Shown: piece by piece, positions 1-5,288 of the stretch
Layout of the letters: every line of letters starts with the position of its first letter
Numbering within the stretch: the first letter of the stretch is position 1
NCBI GenBank assembly: GCA_018056585.1
Contig: JAGPFK010000044.1
Span: 1 to 8,158, forward strand
DNA from: Clostridia bacterium
GTDB lineage: Bacteria; Bacillota; Clostridia; Saccharofermentanales; UBA5734
Direction of reading: 5' to 3'
Length of the DNA stretch: 8,158 nt
Position numbers and translations under genes: made by a program
Notes under the pieces: model-generated
The model's input: the letters and a program-made list of their open reading frames with translations, nothing else
Told to the model about the DNA's origin: nothing
Databases searched by the model: none

Positions 1-610
1 CTTCGATATAAACCGTATCAATAGGAACCTGAACAATCGGAATATTGTTGGGCTTGACTTCCAGAAGCATGTTCATTTCATATTCATATCGTTCACCCTT
101 TAGTGTCAGAAAGAGCGGAATATGCTCTTTCGGCAATCCTCTGAGCCCTGTTTGGGTGTCCATGACAGCCGTCCCGTTAATCAGCGCAAAAACACCACGT
201 GTGATGGCATTACCCAAACGATTGCGCAAGGGAACATGCCCGGTGAATCGTCGGACTCCGAGAACCAATGCATCCGGATTTTCCTGCATAGCTTCGGCGA
301 TCCGATAAATATCCTCAGGTAAATGCTGTCCATCCGCGTCAGCCGTAATAACCCCATGGTCAGCCAGTCCGGATAGCAACGCTTCATTCAGCCCTGTTTT
401 CAGGGCACGTCCCTTACCCATATTGACTGCATGGTGCAAGACCCGGCATCCCATTTTCTCTGCTTCTGAAAAATAAATATCATACTCTGGACCGCTGCCA
501 TCATCAACAACCAGGATCCGCGAAAACCCAAGACCCATCAATTTGCGAATTAATTCAAGCATTTTTTCATTCGGCTTATACGCCGGTATCAAAACTGTCG
601 GAAAATTCAT
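1..610 (-). CDS. Family 2 glycosyltransferase (DPM1/GtrB-like), 3' end beyond window
   Basis: This reads right to left and is cut by the left edge, leaving 203 N-terminal residues. It is a GT-A fold glycosyltransferase of the type that moves a sugar from a nucleotide sugar to a polyprenyl phosphate or a cell-surface glycan. Visible marks are the opening strand VLIPAYKP (residues 6-13), VVDDGSG (34-40) for nucleotide binding, the NMGKGRALKTGL segment (63-74), the metal-binding DADGQH (91-96), and a later TGLRGLP stretch usual in the DPM1/GtrB branch. The ATG at 610 follows a weak GGAAAGG site, and an in-frame stop lies just upstream, so the start is secure. Any membrane helices would be in the missing C-terminus. 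It is divergent from a phosphodiester glycosidase gene, which hints at shared work on surface polysaccharide. Donor and acceptor cannot be told from sequence. Confidence 0.9.
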   Translation of the reverse strand, partial: MNFPTVLIPAYKPNEKMLELIRKLMGLGFSRILVVDDGSGPEYDIYFSEAEKMGCRVLHHAVNMGKGRALKTGLNEALLSGLADHGVITADADGQHLPEDIYRIAEAMQENPDALVLGVRRFTGHVPLRNRLGNAITRGVFALINGTAVMDTQTGLRGLPKEHIPLFLTLKGERYEYEMNMLLEVKPNNIPIVQVPIDTVYIE

Positions 611-658
611 GACTAAACTGCCTTTCCGGTTTCATCATTCTAAAAGATACCTAGATGC

Positions 659-687
659 AATCTACCATATTGATGAGCTCTCTGCAA
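659..687 (-). promoter_or_regulatory. Possible promoter of the glycosyltransferase gene
   Basis: On the minus strand TTGCAG (687-682) is followed 17 bases later by TAGATT (664-659), preceded by TGG, which gives an extended -10. Transcription would start near 652, about 40 bases before the ATG at 610. The match to consensus is only moderate (3/6 and 4/6). Confidence 0.35.
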
Positions 688-700
688 GTTATTTACCCCT

Positions 701-728
701 TTATTATTCGAATGATGCGCTGTATAAT
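701..728 (+). promoter_or_regulatory. Predicted sigma-A promoter of the glycosidase-tcdA operon
   Basis: A perfect TATAAT lies at 723-728, with a weak TTATTA (701-706) 16 bases upstream. Transcription would begin near 735, some 25 bases before the ATG at 760. The promoter lies inside the frame that would be read from the upstream ATG at 655, so it helps rule that start out. Confidence 0.5.
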
Positions 729-759
729 AAAAATCTGTCAAAAATGGGACGGTGTTTTC

Positions 760-1770
760 ATGAAGTCGCATCAAAAAAAAGAAAACTGGCCTATCTGTTG
801 GGTAGTTCTCATTGATCTGATTCTGCTTGGTGCAGGGCTTGTGATATTTGCTTTGTTTCATCATGTGCTGCCCAGGGATACTTTACAAACCGGCATCATG
901 CTTCCTGAGCCGGCGGCATCGCTGACTACGCAAACGACAAAAGCCACATCCTTCGCAACTTCTGTCAAAGAAACTGAAGCTGCTGATCCCGATGATTGGC
1001 ATACCCAATTTAAAGAACAGTTTGCTGATGGACCGCCTTCAATAACCGATTCATCTTACCGCAGTGCCAACGTGGCCGTTACAATCGAAAAACTGCAAAA
1101 AGACGACGCTGTTTGTTATGTTGCCGATATTTATCTTTCCAGTGTCAAACAGCTGCGGTCTGCTTTTGCCAAGGGTCAATATGCGCGCAATGTTGCTGAT
1201 GAGGTATTGAACATGGCCATCGAAAACGATGCCATTCTGGCCATTTCAGGTGATTATTTCGGTATACGGGACGAAGGACTAGTGATCCGAAACGGTCAAC
1301 TTTACCGAGATGTCTTGTTCCAGGACACCTTGATCCTTTATTATGACGGATCCATGGAAACCGTAACCGCACAGCAATGTGATCTGGGCCGTATTTTATC
1401 AGAAGGCGCCTGGCAAGCCTGGTCTTTTGGTCCCATGCTCCTGGATGCCAACGGCCAGCCGATGACTCGTTTCAACAGCCAGGTCAACCCGGACAATCCA
1501 CGCGGTGCGATTGGCTATTATGAGCCGGGCCATTATTGTTTTGTTTTGGTAGACGGCCGTCAGCCAGGCTATTCAAACGGGATGACTTTACAGGAACTCT
1601 CCGGCCTGTTTTACGAACTTGGCTGTCAAGCCGCCTATAATCTGGATGGAGGCGAATCAGCCGTGATGACCTTTTTAGGCAAGGTTGTTAATAAACCTTA
1701 CAAAGATGGGCGCAAAATCAGTGACATCATTTATGTTGCCGATATTGCCCCGGAGGGGATAAACCCATGA
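760..1770 (+). CDS. Membrane-anchored phosphodiester glycosidase family (NAGPA-like) protein
   Basis: The protein has 336 residues when started at the ATG at 760. The frame is open back to an ATG at 655, but that would add 35 unlikely residues and span the predicted promoter. From 760 the N-terminus is a short basic segment (MKSHQKK) and one membrane helix (about 11-33), then a Thr/Ala/Ser-rich linker (40-75) and an outward-facing catalytic domain (about 100-330). The domain shows family hallmarks: YVADIYLSS (120-128), AISGDYFGIRDEGLVIRNG (161-179), SFGPMLL (222-228), NPRGAIG (246-252), LVDGRQPGYSNGMTL (263-277) and AYNLDGGESAVM (292-303), ending with SDIIYVAD. The mammalian relative is the enzyme that uncovers GlcNAc-1-phosphodiester, and bacterial members are often labelled exopolysaccharide proteins. 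The substrate here is unknown. The stop overlaps the next start (ATGA), implying coupled translation. Confidence 0.9.
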   Translation: MKSHQKKENWPICWVVLIDLILLGAGLVIFALFHHVLPRDTLQTGIMLPEPAASLTTQTTKATSFATSVKETEAADPDDWHTQFKEQFADGPPSITDSSYRSANVAVTIEKLQKDDAVCYVADIYLSSVKQLRSAFAKGQYARNVADEVLNMAIENDAILAISGDYFGIRDEGLVIRNGQLYRDVLFQDTLILYYDGSMETVTAQQCDLGRILSEGAWQAWSFGPMLLDANGQPMTRFNSQVNPDNPRGAIGYYEPGHYCFVLVDGRQPGYSNGMTLQELSGLFYELGCQAAYNLDGGESAVMTFLGKVVNKPYKDGRKISDIIYVADIAPEGINP

Positions 1771-1964
1771 TCAGGCGCGCGCTGCCGCATCTTTGCCTTG
1801 TATGTTCCGTGATGATGTTGGTTTTTTACACCATCGACCGGTTTAATCGAGCCATGCATTTTATTGGCGGCAATGAAGTTTTTAATACATTTTTACTGAT
1901 CTTCAGCCTGCTTGTCTGCATCACGTCCGTTTGGACGATTTATGACCACCGGCATGGCCGTTGA
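1767..1964 (+). CDS. Small two-helix membrane protein, function unknown
   Basis: This 65-residue protein starts inside the stop codon of the glycosidase gene (ATGA overlap) and has a strong GGAGGGG site at 1752-1758, so it is surely translated with its neighbour. Two hydrophobic stretches, about 8-23 and 40-59, flank a short polar loop containing DRFNRAMHFIGGNE (24-37); the ends are basic (MIRR and DHRHGR). The loop has an amphipathic look and may sit at the membrane surface. I do not recognise a named family. The tight coupling suggests it could partner, anchor or stabilise the glycosidase, but that is inference. The next gene begins only 15 bases after its stop. Confidence 0.8.
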   Translation: MIRRALPHLCLVCSVMMLVFYTIDRFNRAMHFIGGNEVFNTFLLIFSLLVCITSVWTIYDHRHGR

Positions 1965-1979
1965 AGGAACGCGTTGAGC

Positions 1980-2690
1980 ATGGATCCTTTTATCCGCACC
2001 AAGTGGCTGCTGGGGGCAGATGGGGTTGAGCGATTAAATCAAAGCAAAATCGCAGTTTTCGGTCTGGGCGGGGTCGGTTCCTACGCTGTTGAAGCATTGG
2101 CCCGAACAGGGGTTGGGCATTTTGTTCTCGTCGATGCGGATTTTGTCGAAATCAGCAATTTTAATCGGCAACTGCACGCGACAATAGAAACACTCGGCCG
2201 TCTGAAAGTGGACGTGATGCGCGAGCGGATCCTGAGCATCAATCCAAAAGCCGACGTACAGGCACAGGCACAGTTTTTCCAGTCAGGCGATCCAGACGGA
2301 CTCATTTCAAGAGATTTAGACTACATTGTGGATGCAATCGACACTGTCCCTTCTAAAATTGGTTTAATCGTAAAGGCTAAGGAGCTTTGTATTCCTGTCA
2401 TCAGTTGCATGGGAACCGGCAACAAGCTGGATCCGACGCGTTTTGAAGTAGCTGATATCAGTGAGACATCGGTCTGCCCTTTGTGTAAAGTGATGCGTCG
2501 GTCGTTAAGGCGGCTTGGCATCCAACATGTCAAAGTGGTCTATTCACGTGAACCGCCCCTTTTACCACAGAGAGACACAGATGATCAAAAAAGTCCCGGA
2601 AGTGTTGCTTTCGTCCCATCTGTTGCCGGTTTAATGATGGCTTCAGAAGTTGTCAAGGACCTGATCTACCCCGGTAAACGCAAAAACTAA
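1980..2690 (+). CDS. tcdA: tRNA threonylcarbamoyladenosine dehydratase TcdA (E1-like)
   Basis: The 236-residue protein is an E1/MoeB/ThiF-fold enzyme that uses ATP to convert t6A at position 37 of ANN-decoding tRNAs into cyclic ct6A. It shows the nucleotide loop GLGGVG (28-33), DAD (52-54), NFNRQ (60-64), DAIDTVPSK (118-126), and the TcdA-type MGTGNKLDPTRF (144-155) and AFVPSVAGLMM (210-220). Length and motif order agree with Bacillus YrvM. I chose the ATG at 1980: GAAGGAA at 1963-1969 is 10 bases upstream, whereas a TTG at 1974 would be only 4 bases from it and adds just two residues. The segment ETSVCPLCKVMRR has one CxxC pair (166-169), unlike the paired zinc motifs of MoeB. It is the last gene of the operon, and its link to the membrane genes upstream looks like convenience. 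Confidence 0.94.
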   Translation: MDPFIRTKWLLGADGVERLNQSKIAVFGLGGVGSYAVEALARTGVGHFVLVDADFVEISNFNRQLHATIETLGRLKVDVMRERILSINPKADVQAQAQFFQSGDPDGLISRDLDYIVDAIDTVPSKIGLIVKAKELCIPVISCMGTGNKLDPTRFEVADISETSVCPLCKVMRRSLRRLGIQHVKVVYSREPPLLPQRDTDDQKSPGSVAFVPSVAGLMMASEVVKDLIYPGKRKN

Positions 2691-2692
2691 AA

Positions 2693-2733
2693 AGCGGCGT
2701 TTCTGCCTCATGCATCAACGCCGCTGGATTTTT
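2693..2733. terminator. Bidirectional intrinsic terminator between tcdA and the AIM24 gene
   Basis: A perfect 9-base stem, AGCGGCGTT (2693-2701) with AACGCCGCT (2717-2725), is followed on the plus strand by GGATTTTT. On the minus strand the same hairpin is followed by TTTTTAGTTTTTG. It sits 2 bases after the tcdA stop and about 20 bases past the end of the convergent gene, so it can end both transcripts. Confidence 0.88.
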
Positions 2734-2746
2734 CAGGATGCTCGCA

Positions 2747-3604
2747 TTAATTCGAACTTTGCTTTGGCAAAAAAGGAATCAGCTGCCTTGCAAAACCTGC
2801 CAGTGTCATGGTCTGCAACCAGACGCGGCCGGGGCCGGTCAAGGTCGTCAGAAAAAGGCCTTCACCCCCGAATAATACATTTTTAAACCCTTTTACTGTT
2901 TCCGTTTTGTACTGAACGGTTTCTTCAAAAGCAGCCGCATTGCCCGTATCCACACGGATTACTTCACCCGGAGCCAAAAGCCTTTCAACCAGGCTCCCAT
3001 CAATTTCGATCATGGCAATGCCCGCACCGGCCAGGCGCTGCATAATAAAGCCTTCACCGCCGAACAGGCCTGCCGATGCACCGCGAACAACATGAGCACT
3101 GATGGTAACCGATGGCTGGGCACAAAGGAAAGCGGTTTTTTGCGTAATAATAGGGCATCGGCTCACATCAACGGCTGCGATGCTTCCCGGGAAAGAACTG
3201 GCAATAACAATTTCCTGGTTTGGGCGATCGGCTGTATAGGTCGCAATAAACAAAGATTCGCCTGAGAACATGCGTCCAATGCCTTTCATCAGGCCTCCCT
3301 TCATGTTGGTCTCCATGACAATGCCCTGATCCATCCAGGTCATCCCGCCGGATTGGGTATAGATGCTCTCACCTGGGTTGAGGCGAATAGAAACAGCTGG
3401 TAAGCTACCGCCAAAGATTCTGTAATTGAGCGGCGGCACAGGTCCGCCCTGCCAATTCTGTTGGTCCCGCCTTTGTTCTTGTTGTTGCATAACAGGAGGT
3501 GTTTCCATTGTGGCTACCGATGGATCGGCGCTCAGTGGATGGCCGCATTTGCCACAAAATTTGGCTTGATCTTCGTTTTTAGCCCCACAGTTTGGACAGA
3601 ACAT
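2747..3604 (-). CDS. Zinc-ribbon AIM24/TIGR00266 family protein
   Basis: The protein has 285 residues. The N-terminus is a zinc ribbon, MFCPNCGAKN...KFCGKCGHPL, with cysteines at 3, 6, 17 and 20. A Gln-rich linker (about 39-51) leads to a beta-rich AIM24 (DUF124) domain from about residue 60 to the end, recognised by LPAVSIRLNPGESIYTQSGGMTWMD (68-92) followed by the Gly/Met-rich MKGGLMKGIGRMFSGESLF. No signal peptide or membrane helix is seen, so it should be cytoplasmic. The AIM24 domain is named after a yeast mitochondrial inner-membrane organisation protein; its bacterial role is not established, and I do not assign one. The start is supported by AAGGGGG (3613-3619), 8 bases upstream of the ATG. 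It is transcribed alone, ending at the shared terminator. Confidence 0.9.
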   Translation of the reverse strand: MFCPNCGAKNEDQAKFCGKCGHPLSADPSVATMETPPVMQQQEQRRDQQNWQGGPVPPLNYRIFGGSLPAVSIRLNPGESIYTQSGGMTWMDQGIVMETNMKGGLMKGIGRMFSGESLFIATYTADRPNQEIVIASSFPGSIAAVDVSRCPIITQKTAFLCAQPSVTISAHVVRGASAGLFGGEGFIMQRLAGAGIAMIEIDGSLVERLLAPGEVIRVDTGNAAAFEETVQYKTETVKGFKNVLFGGEGLFLTTLTGPGRVWLQTMTLAGFARQLIPFLPKQSSN

Positions 3605-3641
3605 ACAATTTTCCCCCTTATATCTTGCTTATTTGGATGAC

Positions 3642-3666
3642 GACAACAATCCAGTTGTCTTTTTTT
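3642..3666 (+). terminator. Hairpin with T7 tail: weak plus-strand terminator or AIM24 leader hairpin
   Basis: GACAAC (3642-3647) pairs with GTTGTC (3654-3659) around a 6-base loop and is followed on the plus strand by seven T residues. Read on plus it resembles a short intrinsic terminator that could stop transcription antisense to the AIM24 gene. Read on minus it falls within the first 20 or so bases of the predicted AIM24 mRNA and could be a 5'-end stabilising hairpin. The stem has only three G-C pairs. Confidence 0.4.
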
Positions 3667-3667
3667 A

Positions 3668-3696
3668 ATCATATCACATTGAATACTCTATTTAAA
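3668..3696 (-). promoter_or_regulatory. Predicted extended -10 promoter of the AIM24 gene
   Basis: On the minus strand TTTAAA (3696-3691) and TATGAT (3673-3668) are 17 bases apart, and TGA directly precedes the -10, matching the TGn extension. Transcription would start near 3661, giving a leader of about 57 bases. Confidence 0.5.
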
Positions 3697-3715
3697 TCTG
3701 TTTAAAAATATTTAC

Positions 3716-3743
3716 TTATCATCTCTCATTTTCATGTTATAAT
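3716..3743 (+). promoter_or_regulatory. Predicted extended -10 promoter of the YtxH operon
   Basis: TTATCA (3716-3721) is followed 16 bases later by a perfect TATAAT (3738-3743), which is preceded by TGT (3735-3737), an extended -10. Transcription would start near 3750, about 94 bases before the ATG at 3844. I see no sigma-B style motif, although YtxH proteins are stress-linked in Bacillus. Confidence 0.6.
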
Positions 3744-3754
3744 AAAAATGAAGA

Positions 3755-3820
3755 TTTTGTTTTGCCAAAAAGTTGGATCGTGATGCCGTTCGGATCCAGC
3801 TGTTGGCAGATAAAACAAAA
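3755..3820 (+). promoter_or_regulatory. Structured 5' leader of the YtxH mRNA (nested hairpin)
   Basis: The outer stem pairs TTTTGTTTT (3755-3763) with AAAACAAAA (3812-3820) and GCCAA (3764-3768) with TTGGC (3803-3807), leaving a 4-base bulge. Inside it TGGATC (3774-3779) pairs with GATCCA (3793-3798) around a 13-base loop. It begins about 5 bases from the predicted transcript end and finishes 10 bases before AGGAGG (3831-3836). No U-run follows, so it is not a terminator. It may protect the mRNA or respond to a signal. It does not match a riboswitch class I recognise. Confidence 0.45.
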
Positions 3821-3843
3821 ATATTTATAAAGGAGGACTTATT

Positions 3844-4158
3844 ATGATTCAAGAGATCAGAGACGCATTAAATGGAACATATAAAAGACGGGCACGAAAT
3901 AATGCCATTGCCGGACTTACAGCCGGATTGGTAATCGGTACTTTGACAGGCATATTTCTCGCTCCTAAATCCGGAAAGGAAACGCGGGCAGATTTACGTG
4001 AGGGAGCAAAAATCGGAGCGGAAAAAGTTAAGGAAACGGCGCAACATGTCGGCGAAGTTGCAAAAGAAAAGATCACAGAAGTCAAAGAGCATATAAAAAC
4101 CGGAAAATGTCGGGCTGATACGGAAGAATCGGCGGAGGAAGCCGCTGAAGAAGAATAG
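3844..4158 (+). CDS. YtxH domain-containing protein
   Basis: The protein has 104 residues. After a short amphipathic start, one glycine-rich membrane segment (about 21-40, AIAGLTAGLVIGTLTGIFLA) is followed directly by APKSGKETR (40-48), the signature junction of the YtxH family. Next comes a helical, Lys/Glu/Ala-rich tail (49-90) and a very acidic end (TEESAEEAAEEE). YtxH proteins are membrane-tethered and stress-linked in Bacillus; some are labelled gas-vesicle-like because of the tail, but no biochemical function is known. AGGAGG at 3831-3836, 7 bases from the ATG, is the strongest ribosome binding site in the window, so expression is likely high. It is followed by a YtxG-like gene, the same partnership as in Bacillus ytxG-ytxH though in the opposite order. 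Confidence 0.9.
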   Translation: MIQEIRDALNGTYKRRARNNAIAGLTAGLVIGTLTGIFLAPKSGKETRADLREGAKIGAEKVKETAQHVGEVAKEKITEVKEHIKTGKCRADTEESAEEAAEEE

Positions 4159-4184
4159 CAACGACTTTTAAAGTCAGGCATGGC

Positions 4185-4203
4185 GCAGGCCGGCTGGGCC
4201 TGC
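4185..4203 (+). other. Intergenic hairpin between the YtxH and YtxG-like genes
   Basis: GCAGGCC (4185-4191) pairs perfectly with GGCCTGC (4197-4203) around the 5-base loop GGCTG. The sequence after it is purine-rich with no T-run, so it is not an intrinsic terminator. It lies 8 bases before the GAGGGA ribosome site of the next gene and could act as an mRNA processing or stability element that sets the ratio of the two proteins. Confidence 0.5.
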
Positions 4204-4222
4204 AAAGAAATGAGGGATTGAC

Positions 4223-4744
4223 TTGCCTTATGCGATCGTTCTTTCAACAACGATAACAATCGATGTCAAAAACCTCCTGGTAGGTACCCTGATTCTCGTC
4301 GGTATCATACTTGGCATTTATTTGATCTCTGTTCTGGTCAAGTTATCTGGAACAATAAAAAAGATTAATGAATTGGTCGATGAACTTGAAGAACCGGTTC
4401 ATAAAACGGTTAAGCAACTGCCGGAACTGATTCAGAAAATTGAAAATGTCACCGACGACGTTTCTGTCATCGCCGAATCAGCTAAAAAATCCGTCCCGCC
4501 TGTTTTAGATGATGTTCAGAATGTGACAAAAACGATCCGTAGCAGCGTAGACACCATCGGAGAGGCAGCAAAATCGATCGGAGAAAGTGTTTCATCATTC
4601 TTTCAGCCTGGTAAGTCATCCAAGGCCGGCTTCACAGCCAGAGACTTTGTTGATATTGTTGATCAGGTTGTTTCCGTCGTCGGCCTGTTTACCGGGCACA
4701 GCAAAAAGCGAAAAGGCGGCTGGAGTAAACGTCGTAAAAGATAA
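4223..4744 (+). CDS. YtxG/DUF948-like membrane-anchored coiled-coil protein
   Basis: The protein has 173 residues. A membrane helix near the N-terminus (about 17-38, NLLVGTLILVGIILGIYLISVL) is followed by a long helical region (40-125) with heptad-like repeats of Ile/Leu/Val, such as IKKINELVDELEEPVHKTVKQLPELIQKIENV, as in DUF948 proteins. A second hydrophobic patch (142-157) and a strongly basic end (KKRKGGWSKRRKR) follow. The start is a TTG; GAGGGA at 4212-4217 lies 5 bases upstream and no in-frame ATG is available nearby. The function of this family is not known. It is 64 bases behind the YtxH gene with no terminator between, so they form an operon and probably work together at the membrane. 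Confidence 0.82.
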   Translation: MPYAIVLSTTITIDVKNLLVGTLILVGIILGIYLISVLVKLSGTIKKINELVDELEEPVHKTVKQLPELIQKIENVTDDVSVIAESAKKSVPPVLDDVQNVTKTIRSSVDTIGEAAKSIGESVSSFFQPGKSSKAGFTARDFVDIVDQVVSVVGLFTGHSKKRKGGWSKRRKR

Positions 4745-4763
4745 GATCAGGTTTTATAGACCA

Positions 4764-4799
4764 AAAGCCGGTTTAGTCGGAGACAGACCGGCTTTCTTT
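4764..4799. terminator. Bidirectional terminator between the YtxG-like gene and csoR
   Basis: AAAGCCGGT (4764-4772) pairs with ACCGGCTTT (4787-4795) around a 14-base loop. TTTCTTTA follows on plus, and TTTTGG ends the minus-strand copy. The last bases overlap the csoR stop codon (4798-4800), so the copper operon ends right at the hairpin. Confidence 0.8.
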
Positions 4800-5064
4800 A
4801 TGAGTCCGTTAATTTATGTAGCAGCTTTATAATCTCATCAATTTTTTCCTGTTCGTGACCTGTTTCAAATGCCTCACGAACACAACTTTCCAGGTGCGCT
4901 TTCATAATATCCTGGCTGACTTTCCTTAAGATAGCCTGTGTAGCAAGCAATTGGTTATAGATGTCCAGGCAGTATCTATCTTCTTCAATCATTTTTAACA
5001 ACCCGTCAAGTTGTCCGCGCGCCGTTTTAATCAACCGTGTTGCTTTGGTTTTGTCCGCCTTCAT
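4798..5064 (-). CDS. csoR: Copper-sensing transcriptional repressor CsoR
   Basis: This 88-residue, all-helical protein belongs to the CsoR/RcnR (DUF156) repressor family. Three copper ligands are visible: C32 (in DRYCLDIYNQL), H57 and C61 (in AHLESC), with the 25- and 4-residue spacings of true Cu(I)-sensing CsoR. It also has the family opening R-L-I-K-T-A-R-G-Q-L (10-19). As a tetramer it would bind DNA when copper is low and leave when Cu(I) fills the Cys-His-Cys site. Its ATG overlaps the copA stop by one base (TGATG), with GGAGGA at 5071-5076, 6 bases upstream. Being last in the copA operon, and with a matching operator in front of copA, it should repress its own synthesis. The shorter family members with nickel or sulfide ligands are less likely, given the C-H-C set. 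Confidence 0.94.
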   Translation of the reverse strand: MKADKTKATRLIKTARGQLDGLLKMIEEDRYCLDIYNQLLATQAILRKVSQDIMKAHLESCVREAFETGHEQEKIDEIIKLLHKLTDS

Positions 5065-5288
5065 CAGAGATCCTCCAAACTTTCCTTTATGTCCTTCACC
5101 TGATATCCGGCCTCTTCAATCGCCTGAACCAGCACCTCATCCGGAACCATCGGGTCAGCCAGGACAACGGCCAGGGCTTTTTGCAGATCAACCTGAGCCT
5201 TGACACCAGGTAAACTGTTCAGTTTATTTTCGATTCTGTTCCGACAGTGTTCGCAGCTCATCCCTTCTATTTTGATCATTTTTTTCAT
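5064..5288 (-). other. copZ: Internal start that would give a free 74-residue CopZ copper chaperone
   Basis: Inside the copA frame, AGAGGTG (5300-5294) lies 5 bases before an ATG at 5288. From there the frame encodes 74 residues, the usual size of a CopZ chaperone, beginning MKKMIKIEGMSCEHC with the Cu(I)-binding MxCxxC motif (10-15) and a complete beta-alpha-beta-beta-alpha-beta length. Initiation here would release a free chaperone in addition to the CopA-fused copy. The good site and natural length support this; whether it is used cannot be seen from sequence. Confidence 0.5.

Noticed and set aside
181..387. Short open frames on both strands within the glycosyltransferase gene
   Set aside because: They are out-of-frame readings of a clear GT2 coding sequence, with no ribosome sites or recognisable domains.
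736..741. Minus-strand TTGACA as -35 of the glycosyltransferase gene
   Set aside because: The base positions 16-18 downstream give GCATCA or similar, not a -10 element.
655..759. N-terminal extension of the glycosidase protein from an ATG at 655
   Set aside because: It covers the predicted promoter, has no good ribosome site, and the ATG at 760 gives a normal basic segment plus membrane anchor.
1974..1979. TTG start for tcdA two codons earlier
   Set aside because: It is only 4 bases from the ribosome site and adds two non-conserved residues; the ATG at 1980 fits better.
4185..4203. Intrinsic terminator after the YtxH gene
   Set aside because: The stem is good but is followed by purines, not a T-run.
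3849..4259. Open frame of 136 codons on minus, opposite the YtxH gene
   Set aside because: It is a Ser/Ala/Phe-rich mirror of the YtxH coding sequence with no family features; the plus strand has a strong ribosome site and known domain.
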